DNA from: an uncultured Candidatus Melainabacteria bacterium
Lineage (GTDB): Bacteria; Cyanobacteriota; Vampirovibrionia; Gastranaerophilales; Gastranaerophilaceae
Direction of reading: 5' to 3'
NCBI GenBank assembly: GCA_934692485.1
Contig: CAKUTX010000002.1
Coordinates: forward strand, 186,001-250,000
DNA: 64,000 nt
This document shows positions 34,026-43,062 of the stretch, piece by piece. The notes under the pieces are model-generated. The model was not told where the DNA came from and ran no database searches. It saw nothing but the letters and a program-made list of their open reading frames with translations. Each line of letters begins with the position of its first letter. Position 1 is the stretch's first letter. The translations under genes and the position numbers were made by a program.

Positions 34026-35654
34026 ATGGTTAGTCAGATTTCGCAGTCAATAGTAGCTCGTGGTAGAGCGTTTGATAATTTTAAGCAGCCGCAAGACGGT
34101 TATTATTTGAATGCGCCTATTAATAATAAAAAAGACGAAAATAATCACAAAATAGGGAAAGCGATTACGGCATCAGCTCTAGTTGTTGGGTTTGGAACTT
34201 TAGCATTGTTTAGTGGCGGATTGAACAAAAAAGCTGGAAAACTTTTGGATAAATTAAAAATAAAATTGGAGCAAAAAGCCGCTAAATCAGGAAGTTTTCA
34301 AAATTTTTATCGTTTTTCTTTGGCAAGAGTAAACTCATTTATTGAAAAATGTGGTAGCATAAACAATTTTACAACATTAAAAGATGTAGCGTTTCAACGT
34401 TTAATGTGGGGTAAAAACGGCAACAGAAAATTTACGCGCAAAATTCATGAAAGTGTTACAAGATTTTTCGACAGAATAAGTAGAAAAACTGTTAATTCAT
34501 CTTATGCAACAACTCATTCAAAATTTGCGAGTTTGAATGAATATTTCATGTCTATTAATGAAAGGTTGTTGAGAGAACATCCAAATGATAAAGGTGTAGC
34601 TGATGCTATAAACGAAATCAGACAAAGAGTTGGTCGTGTAAACTCAAATCTTGAAAAAGGTTTTGGAATTGATGCTCGAAACAAGAGATTAACCGAAGTA
34701 AACCAAGCTACAGAAGGACTTTTTGATTTCTTTTGGGATGCAAGTTTTAAAGATGTGAAAAACTTTAAATCAAAAAATATGTGGCAAACATTTATTGCAG
34801 AAGATTATATGATTCCTGCAAAAATGCGTTTAGCAAACGAAACAGGAGCGTTTAGACAAGCTATAACTCATAATGTAATGGACAGTTATAACGCTACAAT
34901 AAAGGCTGTTGATAATATTCAGAAATTTGTAAAACCGTCAGATAAAGCAACAAATGAAGCAATGGGTGCATTAAGGCATAGTTTGAATAATTACAAAAAC
35001 TTGTCAGGAGAAAACGAAATTGCTCAACTAAATCTTTTGAATACAGAAATAAAAAACAATTTGAAAAACTTGCTTACATGTTTTGAAAAAAATGATGCAG
35101 GCTATTCTCCAGAAGCAATAAAAGCTTTATCATCATATGTTGCTCAGGTTGATGAAATAATTTCTAAAAATTCAAAAGGTGAGTTGCAAGAAATTTTATC
35201 AGCTTATAAAAAAATTCTACCAGAAAGCGAATATAACAACCTGAAAAAACAAGTACAAGCTGCGATAAAATCGTTGGATAATTCAATAGATATTGAAACT
35301 GTTCAGTATGTTGATAAAGCCAGAGATTTGAAACTTGGCTCAGCTCCGACTGATGTGTTGTCAATTGTCGGTACTGTAGGTGCAGTCGGTTATTATTTGA
35401 ATAAATCTGATGGAAAGGATGAAAAAATTTCAGCATCACTTAAGTACGGAATTCCAGCAATAGGCGCAATTGCAACTTCATTATATTGTACTGCAAGACT
35501 TGTTTCCGGCGGAAAAGCAATGGGCTTAGGTCTTGTATCCGGTTGGATTATGAATAAAATTGGAGAAGTTGTAGATAATGCCCGTAAAAAGTATGCTGTA
35601 GATATAGATTTACACCGTCGAGAATTTATAAAAGCTCAATCAGATAACGTATAA
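34026..35654 (+). CDS. Hypothetical membrane protein with long helical middle
   Basis: This 542-residue protein has no recognised family. The start is supported by AAGGTAG 8 bases upstream. There is a hydrophobic helix near residues 46-62 (AITASALVVGFGTLALFSGG), then about 370 residues of charged, helix-rich, coiled-coil-like sequence. Hydrophobic helices follow near the C-terminus (VLSIVGTVGAVGYYL, GIPAIGAIATSLYC, GKAMGLGLVSGWIMNKIG). The architecture (glycine-rich membrane helices flanking long helical stretches) recalls the repeat protein at 2966-6298 and the small protein at 40196. These appear to be lineage-specific envelope proteins. Confidence 0.72.
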   Translation: MVSQISQSIVARGRAFDNFKQPQDGYYLNAPINNKKDENNHKIGKAITASALVVGFGTLALFSGGLNKKAGKLLDKLKIKLEQKAAKSGSFQNFYRFSLARVNSFIEKCGSINNFTTLKDVAFQRLMWGKNGNRKFTRKIHESVTRFFDRISRKTVNSSYATTHSKFASLNEYFMSINERLLREHPNDKGVADAINEIRQRVGRVNSNLEKGFGIDARNKRLTEVNQATEGLFDFFWDASFKDVKNFKSKNMWQTFIAEDYMIPAKMRLANETGAFRQAITHNVMDSYNATIKAVDNIQKFVKPSDKATNEAMGALRHSLNNYKNLSGENEIAQLNLLNTEIKNNLKNLLTCFEKNDAGYSPEAIKALSSYVAQVDEIISKNSKGELQEILSAYKKILPESEYNNLKKQVQAAIKSLDNSIDIETVQYVDKARDLKLGSAPTDVLSIVGTVGAVGYYLNKSDGKDEKISASLKYGIPAIGAIATSLYCTARLVSGGKAMGLGLVSGWIMNKIGEVVDNARKKYAVDIDLHRREFIKAQSDNV

Positions 35655-35702
35655 CAATATTTTTTGTTCTTGCTACAATCATAGAAAAAGGATTTTTACA
35701 AA

Positions 35703-36722
35703 ATGGATAATTCAATCAGATATAAACTAGAACAAAGAGAAATTGATAATTTGAGCGAGTTTGCAACAAAAAGTAGGTTTACAAAAGGTAGAAAAAGAGC
35801 TACAGAACCTTGTCCTTTGCGAACAGAATTTCAAAGGGACAGGGATAGAATACTGCATTCTAAAGCTTTTAGAAGATTAAAGCATAAAACGCAGGTCTTT
35901 TTATCACCTTTTGATGATCATTTTAGAACTCGTTTAACTCATACGTTAGAAGTTTCTCAAATTGGGAGAACAATTGCCAGAGCATTGGATTTTAATGAAG
36001 ATTTAGTTGAAGCAATTTCACTTGGTCATGATTTAGGGCATACACCTTTTGGACACTGTGGGGAAGGAGTTCTGAATGAACTTGTGAAAGGTGGATTTCA
36101 CCATAATATTCAAAGTGTTAGAGTTGTTGAGGTTTTAGAAGACTTGAATTTGTGCCAAGAAACAATTGATGGAATTCTGACTCATACTTGGGGATACGTT
36201 CCGAAAACACCTGAGGCTCAAATTGTACAGCTGGCTGATAAAATAGCATATATAAATCATGATATTGAAGATTCTATAAGGGCTGGTATTATTGCAGAAA
36301 GTGACTTGCCGAAAGATTGTATTGAATATTTTACGTCTGTTCAAAGCAAAAGATTAAGTAAAATGATTACGGAAATTGTTGTGAATTCTATCGGAAAAGC
36401 TGAAGTGTCTATGAGTGAAGAAGGATGGTATTATACGACAAAACTTCGAAAATGGATGTTTGAAAATGTTTATGAAGAAGCATCTCCGGCAAAACTCGAA
36501 GAAAAAAAGGCTAGAAATGTTGTCAAAGAACTGTTTTATTTGTATTCAGAAATGTTGAAGTCTGTGTGCGATGAAAGTAAAATTGAAAGAGTTGTAACAG
36601 ATTATATTTCCGGAATGACAGATAGATATGCGGTAGAAAAATATAAAGAAAACTTTATTCCTTCAGGATTTAAAACCGGAGCAAAAGATGATTTCTTATT
36701 TAAACTTGCAAAGTTGTATTAA
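35703..36722 (+). CDS. dgt: dGTPase-like HD-domain triphosphohydrolase
   Basis: This 339-residue deoxyguanosinetriphosphate triphosphohydrolase-like protein belongs to the short type 2 class common in bacteria. Motifs: RDRILHSKAFRRLKHKTQV, THTLEVSQIGRTIARAL, ISLGHDLGHTPFGHCGEG (the HD metal site) and IVQLADKIAYINHDIEDSI. It lowers dNTP pools in other bacteria. It lies alone between the hypothetical membrane protein and rfbA. An AAAGG lies upstream of the ATG. Confidence 0.93.
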   Translation: MDNSIRYKLEQREIDNLSEFATKSRFTKGRKRATEPCPLRTEFQRDRDRILHSKAFRRLKHKTQVFLSPFDDHFRTRLTHTLEVSQIGRTIARALDFNEDLVEAISLGHDLGHTPFGHCGEGVLNELVKGGFHHNIQSVRVVEVLEDLNLCQETIDGILTHTWGYVPKTPEAQIVQLADKIAYINHDIEDSIRAGIIAESDLPKDCIEYFTSVQSKRLSKMITEIVVNSIGKAEVSMSEEGWYYTTKLRKWMFENVYEEASPAKLEEKKARNVVKELFYLYSEMLKSVCDESKIERVVTDYISGMTDRYAVEKYKENFIPSGFKTGAKDDFLFKLAKLY

Positions 36723-36740
36723 TTTTATTTAATTATAAGT

Positions 36741-36769
36741 TTGCATATTTTTAAATATTGGGCTATAAT
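36741..36769 (+). promoter_or_regulatory. Promoter of rfbA
   Basis: TTGCAT (36741-36746), a 17-base spacer, and TATAAT (36764-36769), 31 bases before the ATG. Confidence 0.7.
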
Positions 36770-36800
36770 CGTTGCGTTATAGAACTTTGTGAGGTGATAA

Positions 36801-37676
36801 ATGAAAGGTATTGTTTTAGCCGGAGGTGTTGGTACAAGATTACATCCAAGTACGATTGCTGTTTCTAAACAGTTATTACCTATTTATGACAAGCCAATGA
36901 TTTATCATCCGATTTCTGTTTTAATGTTGGCTGGAATTCGAGATATTCTCATTATTTCTACACCTGTTGATTTGCCTAATTTCAAAAGATTACTTGGTGA
37001 TGGAAGTCAGTTTGGTGTTCATTTTGAATATAAAGAACAGCCTTCCCCTGACGGATTAGCTCAAGCATTTATTCTTGGCGAAGAATTTATTAATGGAGAA
37101 GATGTTGCACTTGTTCTTGGTGACAATATTTTTTATGGCGGAGGTTTTTCAGGAAAGCTGAAATCTGTTGTTAAAAATATTAATTCTAATGGGGGTGCAA
37201 CTGTTTTTGGGTATCCAGTTAAAGATCCGCAAAGATTTGGTGTCGTGGATTTTGATGATGAAGGTAAAGTGTTATCTTTGGAAGAAAAACCTAAAAATCC
37301 AAAATCAAATTATGCTGTAACAGGTTTATATTTTTACGATAAAAAAGTTGTGGAATTTGCTAAGAGTATGAAGCCATCTGCACGTGGAGAACTTGAGATT
37401 ACCGATTTGAATAATATTTATTTAAAGAATAAAAATTTGAGTGTCGAACTTTTAGGACGAGGTTTTGCATGGCTTGATACTGGAACTCATCAATCTTTGT
37501 TGCAAGCTGGTCAATTTGTAAAAACAGTTGAGGACAATCAGGGTATAAAAATAGCTTGTCTTGAAGAAGTTGCTTATAGAATGGGTTTTGTGACAAGAGA
37601 GGAATTATTAAGTTCAATTGAACAATATAAGAATAATGAATATTTTGCATATGTTAGACAGGTGTTGGATAAATAA
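36801..37676 (+). CDS. rfbA: Glucose-1-phosphate thymidylyltransferase
   Basis: This enzyme makes dTDP-glucose, the first step to dTDP-rhamnose and other deoxysugars. The 291-residue protein begins with the nucleotide-binding [16 protein letters not shown] and has [48 protein letters not shown] and [12 protein letters not shown]. rfbB, rfbC and rfbD are not in the window. GAGGTG precedes the ATG. The sugar is probably used by glycosyltransferases such as those at 56.8-61.6 kb. Confidence 0.95.
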   Translation: MKGIVLAGGVGTRLHPSTIAVSKQLLPIYDKPMIYHPISVLMLAGIRDILIISTPVDLPNFKRLLGDGSQFGVHFEYKEQPSPDGLAQAFILGEEFINGEDVALVLGDNIFYGGGFSGKLKSVVKNINSNGGATVFGYPVKDPQRFGVVDFDDEGKVLSLEEKPKNPKSNYAVTGLYFYDKKVVEFAKSMKPSARGELEITDLNNIYLKNKNLSVELLGRGFAWLDTGTHQSLLQAGQFVKTVEDNQGIKIACLEEVAYRMGFVTREELLSSIEQYKNNEYFAYVRQVLDK

Positions 37677-37689
37677 AATTCTTAATATG

Positions 37690-37718
37690 TTGTCATTGGC
37701 ATCTTTTTAATTTATAAT
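37690..37718 (+). promoter_or_regulatory. Promoter of glyA
   Basis: TTGTCA (37690-37695), a 17-base spacer, and TATAAT (37713-37718), 30 bases before the start at 37749. Confidence 0.72.
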
Positions 37719-37748
37719 AATTTGCAGATTAGGATATGGAGGTTTGGC

Positions 37749-38987
37749 ATGCATTTAGAACACATAAAAAAGATTGATACGCTAGTTGCAGAGCAAATTG
37801 AAAAAGAATTTGAAAGACAGCAAAATACTATAGAACTTATTGCAAGTGAAAACATAACGTCTGAGGCTGTTATGGAAGCTTGTGGTAGTGTTTTAACAAA
37901 TAAATATGCAGAAGGCAAACCTCATAAAAGATTTTATAACGGTTGCGAACATGTTGACGTGATTGAAGAAATAGCCCAAAAAAGAGCTTGTGAATTGTTT
38001 CACATGGACCATGCAAATGTTCAGCCACATAGCGGTGCACAAGCTAATATGGCAGTGTTTATGGCAGTGTTGAAGCCAGGTGACAAAGTTTTGGGTATGG
38101 ATTTATCAAACGGTGGTCATCTTTCTCACGGGTCTCCAGTAAACTTTTCGGGTATGTATTTTGATGTGAAAAGTTATGGTGTTGATGAAAACGGAAATAT
38201 TGATTACGAGAATGTTCGTCAAATGGCACTTGAACATAAACCTAAATTGATAATTTGCGGTGCTAGTAATTATTCGAAAATTATTGATTTTAAAAAGTTT
38301 AGAGAAATTGCAGATGAAGTTGGTGCATATCTGCTTGCGGATATTGCTCATATTGCTGGACTTGTGGCAGCTGGTTTACATCCGTCACCAGCAGGTTATG
38401 CTCATTTTGTTACAACAACAACGCACAAATCTTTAAGGGGCCCTAGAGGCGGAATTACAATGTGTAATGAGGAGTTTGCTCAGATGATTGATAAAGCTAT
38501 TTTCCCAGGAATACAGGGCGGTCCTTTGGAACATATTATTGCTGGTAAGGCTGTTGCTTTGCTAGAAGCTTCTAAGCCTGAGTTTAAAGAATACGCAGAA
38601 CAAATTTTGAAAAATGCAAAAGCTTTGGCACAAGGATTGATGGACGAAGGCTTGGATATTGTTGGTGGCATGACTGAAAATCACTTAATGACATTAGATT
38701 TGCGAAAAACAGGAAAGACTGGTAAGGATATGGCAAATGTATTGGAACGAGTAGGAATTACTGCTAATAAAAATACCGTTCCAAATGATCCGCAAAGCCC
38801 TTTTGTGACAAGTGGTATAAGACTTGGAGTTCCAGCTGTTACAACAAGAGGATTCAAAGAGGAAGATATGGCTGAAGTTGCAAAAATTATTGCATCTGCA
38901 ATATTTTCGTCAGATAATGAACAGGGGTTGCAAAATCTTAGAGAACGCTCTTTGAAACTTTGCAAAAAATACCCGATATATGAATAA
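37749..38987 (+). CDS. glyA: Serine hydroxymethyltransferase
   Basis: This PLP enzyme interconverts serine and glycine with tetrahydrofolate and is a main source of one-carbon units. The start is the ATG at 37749, with GGAGG 6 bases upstream. An upstream ATG at 37722 overlaps that site and adds nine unrelated residues. The 412-residue protein shows [47 protein letters not shown] and the PLP lysine in [15 protein letters not shown]. It is 11 bases from wecA downstream. Confidence 0.97.
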   Translation: MHLEHIKKIDTLVAEQIEKEFERQQNTIELIASENITSEAVMEACGSVLTNKYAEGKPHKRFYNGCEHVDVIEEIAQKRACELFHMDHANVQPHSGAQANMAVFMAVLKPGDKVLGMDLSNGGHLSHGSPVNFSGMYFDVKSYGVDENGNIDYENVRQMALEHKPKLIICGASNYSKIIDFKKFREIADEVGAYLLADIAHIAGLVAAGLHPSPAGYAHFVTTTTHKSLRGPRGGITMCNEEFAQMIDKAIFPGIQGGPLEHIIAGKAVALLEASKPEFKEYAEQILKNAKALAQGLMDEGLDIVGGMTENHLMTLDLRKTGKTGKDMANVLERVGITANKNTVPNDPQSPFVTSGIRLGVPAVTTRGFKEEDMAEVAKIIASAIFSSDNEQGLQNLRERSLKLCKKYPIYE

Positions 38988-38998
38988 AAGGAACAATC

Positions 38999-40030
38999 AT
39001 GCTAATAAAATTAACACATGCACATATACTTGGAACAGTAATTGCTTATTTGATAGGTGTTTGCTTAGTTCCGTTAGTTATAAATTTTTCTAAAAAAGAA
39101 GGTTTGGTTGACATTCCAAATGCAAGAAAAATTCATACTAAACCTATATCGAGGATAGGTGGTGTTGCGATTTGGTCAAGTACAATGTTGACGTTTTTGT
39201 GCTTGGTGTTTATGAGCTATTATCCATCAGGAAATCTGTTATCAGGAATTTTGTTGGGTGGTTCTTTAATGTTTTTATTAGGACTTGTAGATGATGTTTA
39301 TAACTTAGATGCAAAGTTTAAATTGTTTATACAGGTTTCAATAGCTACTTTGGTGTACCTTTTAGGGGTTCAGATTAATAATATTCCGTTTGTCGGTGAT
39401 ATTGGAATTTTGTCATATCCGATTACGTTGTTGTGGATAGTCGGGATTTCTAATGCGTTAAACTTCATAGACGGGGTAGACGGACTTGCTGGCTCAGTTG
39501 TTACAGTAAATGCTGTAACTTTGGCCATTATTGCAGTTGCAATGACTCCTCCAAACCCGATAAGTGCTTTGATAGGGTTTATTCTAGCTGGTTCAATGCT
39601 CGCTTTTTTAACTTATAATTTCAATCCGGCAAAAATATTTATGGGTGATAGTGGTGCGTTGTTTTCAGGTTTTTTGTTAGCAACAATTTCTATAACTGGA
39701 GTTATGAAGGCTGCAACTTTGGCTATATTATTGCCGTTTTTAGTGCTGGCTGTTCCTATTATGGATATTACTTTTTCATCTCTCAGAAGAATTGCAAAAG
39801 GAAAATCTCCATTTGTAGCTGATGCGGAACATATTCATCATAAATTGTTACATGCTGGTTTTTCTCAGAAAAAAACAGTGATGATTTTAACATCAGTTGC
39901 TATTATTGCAGGAGCTTTAGCTTCTTTGTTTATGGGGTCTGCAACTATTAAACATTACTCGGTTTCGATTTTAGTAATTGTTATCATAATGTTGTTACTA
40001 AACTTTATTAAAGCATTGACAAAAAAATAA
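38999..40030 (+). CDS. wecA: Undecaprenyl-phosphate GlcNAc-1-phosphate transferase (WecA/TagO type)
   Basis: This polytopic enzyme of 343 residues starts lipid-linked glycan synthesis on undecaprenyl phosphate. The catalytic Asp pair is in GLVDDVYNLDAKFK. The FIDGVDGLAG and KIFMGDSGALFSGFLLA blocks, plus the C-terminal ADAEHIHHKLLHAGFS sugar-recognition loop, mark the WecA/TagO branch rather than MraY. It probably starts the O-antigen or capsule made by the other glycan genes. It follows glyA closely. Its 3' end contains the -35 of the next promoter. Confidence 0.93.
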   Translation: MLIKLTHAHILGTVIAYLIGVCLVPLVINFSKKEGLVDIPNARKIHTKPISRIGGVAIWSSTMLTFLCLVFMSYYPSGNLLSGILLGGSLMFLLGLVDDVYNLDAKFKLFIQVSIATLVYLLGVQINNIPFVGDIGILSYPITLLWIVGISNALNFIDGVDGLAGSVVTVNAVTLAIIAVAMTPPNPISALIGFILAGSMLAFLTYNFNPAKIFMGDSGALFSGFLLATISITGVMKAATLAILLPFLVLAVPIMDITFSSLRRIAKGKSPFVADAEHIHHKLLHAGFSQKKTVMILTSVAIIAGALASLFMGSATIKHYSVSILVIVIIMLLLNFIKALTKK

Positions 40031-40044
40031 AATTGAGTTATAAT
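40016..40044 (+). promoter_or_regulatory. Perfect-consensus promoter before a long leader
   Basis: TTGACA (40016-40021), exactly 17 bases, then TATAAT (40039-40044): a full sigma-70 consensus. It overlaps the wecA stop and would give a leader of about 145 bases before the gene at 40196. Confidence 0.8.
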
Positions 40045-40140
40045 CCCAGTGGATTTAATTACTCAGTTTTGAGCCATGTCGTTTTCACGGGATTGAAGTT
40101 CAAAATATTTAAGTGTAAGTCTACCATAATAGTTCAGTAT

Positions 40141-40160
40141 CTGTTGATTAAATTCAACAG
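40141..40160 (+). other. Leader hairpin upstream of 40196
   Basis: CTGTTGA-TTAAAT-TCAACAG is a perfect 7-bp stem within the leader. A further short stem CTCA/TGAG lies at about 40062-40073. No riboswitch class is recognised. Confidence 0.45.
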
Positions 40161-40195
40161 TAGTAGTTGATATTATTAGTTAGTAGAGGTTTATT

Positions 40196-40717
40196 ATGTC
40201 AGTAAGCGCAATAGGTCCAAAAGACAATTCAAGTTTGTCTACAGTTGTTCAAACATCTGCTGCCGGTGCTGTTGCCGGTTATGCATCAAAATATCTTTTA
40301 CCAGTAACTAAACAAGAAAATAATTTAAGTAAGCGTACAATTGTAAATTATTGTCGTAAAGTTACTAATAAAGCAAAGATGGCTGAATTTAACTCTCTTG
40401 GCGATAAAAAAACTGTTGCTCAAGATGAGTTTATCAAGCTTGCTTGTTCAAAAAACAAAGATGCTTTTTCTTTTTCTAATATCACAGAAAGAGTAAAAAA
40501 TATTGGCGGTGAGGACTCTATCGCAGGGAAAGAACTTCGTGCAATTATAAGAAACGTAAATGAACACTCAGGTGAGATGACACGTAGATTTTCTAAAGCT
40601 TATCGTGGAATGTTGAAAGATATTCGTCCAGCTGTCCCTTTTATTGCAGTAGGAACAGGTATCGGATTTTTTGCAGGTTTTGCGCATAATGTCTTAAAAA
40701 CAGACTATATTGCGTAA
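40196..40717 (+). CDS. Hypothetical membrane protein, 173 residues
   Basis: Not recognised. Glycine-rich hydrophobic segments lie near the N-terminus (about 22-38, TSAAGAVAGYASKYLLPV) and the C-terminus (about 150-168, AVPFIAVGTGIGFFAGF). The middle is a basic helical domain with KTVAQDEFIKLACSKNK and ELRAIIRNVNEHSGEMTRRF. The small-residue-rich helices resemble those of the protein at 34026. A consensus promoter and long leader indicate strong, possibly regulated expression. A terminator follows. Confidence 0.7.
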   Translation: MSVSAIGPKDNSSLSTVVQTSAAGAVAGYASKYLLPVTKQENNLSKRTIVNYCRKVTNKAKMAEFNSLGDKKTVAQDEFIKLACSKNKDAFSFSNITERVKNIGGEDSIAGKELRAIIRNVNEHSGEMTRRFSKAYRGMLKDIRPAVPFIAVGTGIGFFAGFAHNVLKTDYIA

Positions 40718-40748
40718 TATTTATATTTTTTTCACCAAAAAATATAAG

Positions 40749-40779
40749 GTCGGATTTTAATGAATTCGACTATTTTTTT
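40749..40779 (+). terminator. Terminator after the 173-residue protein gene
   Basis: GTCGGATT (40749-40756) pairs with AATTCGAC (40763-40770) with one G-U pair, followed by TATTTTTTT. Confidence 0.78.
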
Positions 40780-40816
40780 ATGTTATAATTTTTCTATAGA
40801 TTAAGGGAGAACGTAT

Positions 40817-41764
40817 ATGAATAGAATTGGTATTGATGTTGGTGGAACAAATGTAAAATTGGCTCTTGTGAATGATAAGGGAGAGATAAAGTATTCAAAT
40901 TCGGTTCCAACTCGCGCAGAAATGGGCTATGAGTACACAGTCGAAAATATTAAACAAGCTATATATGATTTGTTAAAAGAAACAAAACTTGACTCAAAAG
41001 ACATTCAGGGTATTGGTTTTGGTTTCCCTGGACAAGTGGATTACAAAGCTGGAGTTGTAAGAAATGCTCCAAATATCCCAGGATGGGTTGAAGTTCCTAT
41101 TGCAAAACTTATTGAGGATGAATTTCATATTCCGACTCGAGTGGATAACGATGTTAGATGTGCAGCATTGGGCGAATTAAATTATGGCGCTGGTAAAGGG
41201 TGTGAAAATCTTATCTGTATAACTGTTGGAACAGGAATTGGTTCTGGATTGATTATTAATGGAAAATTAGTTCGTGGGGCATCAAACGCAGCAGGAGAAA
41301 TCGGACATATTAAATTACAAATGAACGGTGGACCATTATGTGGTTGCGGTGATTACGGTTGTATGGAAGCCTTTGCATCTGGACCTTCGATTGTAGCGAT
41401 GGCAGAAGATTATATTAAAGGTGGAAAGTCTGCTAAGTTTAGAGAGATTGCAAATGGAGCTCCGATTACACCGTATATTGTATGTAAAGCTGCAAACGCA
41501 GGTGATCCTGTTGCTCAACGAATTTTTTCAATAATGGGAGAATATATAGGAATTGGTATGGCAAGTGTTGTAAACTTGTTAAATCCTGAAAAAATTATTG
41601 TTGGCGGTGGAGTTGCTGAAGCTGGTGACTTTTTGTTGGCTCCTATGAAAGAAACATTGAAAAAACGTGCAATGAAAATTGCTGGTTCAGCTGTTGAAGT
41701 TGTTTCAGCTGAGTTGGGAAATACAGCTGGAGTTATCGGCGCAAGCTTATTGATTGAAAGTTAG
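40817..41764 (+). CDS. glk: ROK-family glucokinase
   Basis: This 315-residue ROK kinase has the phosphate-1 motif GIDVGGTNVKLALV, catalytic Asp in TRVDNDVRCAALGE, TVGTGIGSGLII, and the zinc-binding motif CGCGDYGCMEAFASG with its Cys residues. It probably phosphorylates glucose to glucose-6-phosphate. Other hexoses or GlcNAc/ManNAc are possible, since ROK specificity is hard to read. AGGGAG precedes the ATG. It is monocistronic with a strong terminator. Confidence 0.9.
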   Translation: MNRIGIDVGGTNVKLALVNDKGEIKYSNSVPTRAEMGYEYTVENIKQAIYDLLKETKLDSKDIQGIGFGFPGQVDYKAGVVRNAPNIPGWVEVPIAKLIEDEFHIPTRVDNDVRCAALGELNYGAGKGCENLICITVGTGIGSGLIINGKLVRGASNAAGEIGHIKLQMNGGPLCGCGDYGCMEAFASGPSIVAMAEDYIKGGKSAKFREIANGAPITPYIVCKAANAGDPVAQRIFSIMGEYIGIGMASVVNLLNPEKIIVGGGVAEAGDFLLAPMKETLKKRAMKIAGSAVEVVSAELGNTAGVIGASLLIES

Positions 41765-41785
41765 TATAAAAAAATAAAATTCGAC

Positions 41786-41840
41786 ATTATAGAGCATTAA
41801 TCTTCTAATGCTCTATAATTTTAAATAATATTTTTTTTTG
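41786..41840 (+). terminator. Strong terminator after glk
   Basis: A 14-bp perfect stem ATTATAGAGCATTA (41786-41799) / TAATGCTCTATAAT (41806-41819), then a T-rich tail ending in nine T. Confidence 0.88.
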
Positions 41841-41891
41841 GGAAAAGTTGATACGCAAATCTCAATCCCTGATATATTTCACAAAAAGAGA

Positions 41892-42218
41892 TTATTTTCT
41901 GTTTAAACTTTGTGTTAAATTATAAATAATTTCTAATTTTTCTGGTTTGTTTTCTAGTTTGGAAATGTTTTTATTAATCATTCGCAATAATTCAGCTGAA
42001 TCTTTTAACTGATTTGTTGCAAAAAGTTCTTCTGCTGTAATATCAAAAGTTTTTAATATTTTATCTAATGTTTCGGCTTTTACAAAGTTTTCGCCTGTTT
42101 CAATGCTACTAAGAGCCTTTTGGGAAATGTCGATTAGCTCAGAAAGTTGCTCTTGTGTGTAACCTTTTTCTATTCTAATTCGTTTAATTTTCTTGCCAAG
42201 TTCTTTTTTTATGCCCAT
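41892..42218 (-). CDS. XRE-family helix-turn-helix regulator
   Basis: This 108-residue DNA-binding protein has a Cro/C1 helix-turn-helix in residues 10-64 (IRIEKGYTQEQLSELIDISQ recognition region, ETLDKILKTFDITAEELF end of domain). The C-terminal 40 residues may mediate dimerisation. It could act on the neighbouring accessory region, on itself, or elsewhere. It has no toxin or phage partner beside it. The divergent spacer contains an HLR1-like site. Confidence 0.85.
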   Translation of the reverse strand: MGIKKELGKKIKRIRIEKGYTQEQLSELIDISQKALSSIETGENFVKAETLDKILKTFDITAEELFATNQLKDSAELLRMINKNISKLENKPEKLEIIYNLTQSLNRK

Positions 42219-42271
42219 AATTACAATTTACAGTTCTTTATAGTTGATTTATAGTACCCATAAGTATTATA

Positions 42272-42287
42272 CGTTAAGTTATGTAAA
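42272..42287 (-). promoter_or_regulatory. HLR1-like direct repeat in front of the XRE gene
   Basis: The minus strand reads TTTACATAACTTAACG, matching the 23822-23837 site over 15 bases. It is in the spacer of the divergent XRE (42218) and 42433 genes. CTTAAC inside it lies 16 bases from a TACTAT that could serve as the XRE -10. Confidence 0.35.
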
Positions 42288-42432
42288 GCTCAAACCTATT
42301 GTTAATTCTATGTTTTTGCTTTTTACTATTTAAAATTCTAATTTTTTTGCAATTTTAAGTGAGAGTATGTTTTTATATAAATATCACAGAAATATTAATT
42401 ATCGAGAGTATATTAAGAAAGGAGATATTAAG

Positions 42433-42978
42433 ATGAGTATTGACAACATTTCTGGGGCATTAGAAGTATTGAAAGGGCACTTAAATGGGATCACTAACGC
42501 AAATTCTACTGCACCTCAAAGCAGCTCAATCATGGCAAATGTTAGGGGTGGTGCTACAACAAAGCAAGTTACAAAAGAAGATATTGAAAATTTTGTAAAT
42601 GAGCCACGTCCGGCAAAAGCTGCAAATGGAATACTTAAAAAAAGTCCGGTAGGATTAGGAGCAGAACTATCTAATGAAGATTTGGAAAAAATGGGATACA
42701 AATTTGTAAATACAGAGTATCGTATAGGAGCACCTGCAATTTACGAATCTTCAGATGGTGGCAGAGTTCGTCTTTATAGAGGTGGAGGCTCTCCTGAAGC
42801 AGGTGAAGATAAAAGAAAAATTGTCTATGAGAAAGGAAATTTAATACAAGAAATGTATTACGATGATAATGGAAATTTAAAAACAGGAAAAATTTCTGTT
42901 AAGGATAAATTAGCTGGTTTCCTAGAAAAAAGTGTTGATATAGTTGTCGAAAATGGCAAAACAAGTTTTATAGGCTAA
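42433..42978 (+). CDS. Hypothetical protein, 181 residues
   Basis: The ATG at 42433 has AAAGGAGAT 6 bases upstream. The frame also extends upstream to 42367, but without support. No family is recognised. The N-terminal 60 residues are polar (SIDNISGALEVLKGHLNG). The rest is a compact domain with GYKFVNTEYRIGAPAIYESS and REVRLYRGGGSPEAGE-like beta segments and a C-terminal VDIVVENGKTSFIG. There is no signal peptide. It is the last gene before the accessory pocket. Confidence 0.68.
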   Translation: MSIDNISGALEVLKGHLNGITNANSTAPQSSSIMANVRGGATTKQVTKEDIENFVNEPRPAKAANGILKKSPVGLGAELSNEDLEKMGYKFVNTEYRIGAPAIYESSDGGRVRLYRGGGSPEAGEDKRKIVYEKGNLIQEMYYDDNGNLKTGKISVKDKLAGFLEKSVDIVVENGKTSFIG

Positions 42979-43021
42979 ACACGGCTAAAAATATAAATTA
43001 TTTTTGAATAGTAAAATTTGT

Positions 43022-43062
43022 ATAAAAAAGACCTCTAAAAGGTCTTTTTTATATGCCGAAGG
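43022..43062. repeat. 41-bp direct repeat, distal copy of the tRNA-Leu 3' end plus terminator
   Basis: Identical over 41 bases to 45921-45961. It contains a hairpin (AAAAAAGACCT/AGGTCTTTTTT) and nine bases of the tRNA-Leu 3' end (TGCCGAAGG). It bounds the accessory pocket and resembles the duplicated attachment site left when an element enters a tRNA gene. No integrase is present. Confidence 0.6.

Noticed and set aside
37722..37748. Start of glyA at 37722
   Set aside because: It lies just after the -10 box and overlaps the GGAGG used by the ATG at 37749.
40043..40093. Long-range stem ATCCC-A-GTG / CACGGGAT as a riboswitch
   Set aside because: The 5' arm overlaps the -10 box and would lie upstream of the predicted transcript start, so it cannot form in that RNA.
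42367..42432. Upstream extension of the 42433 gene
   Set aside because: The added residues are unlike protein-coding sequence and the ribosome-binding site AAAGGAGAT is right before 42433.
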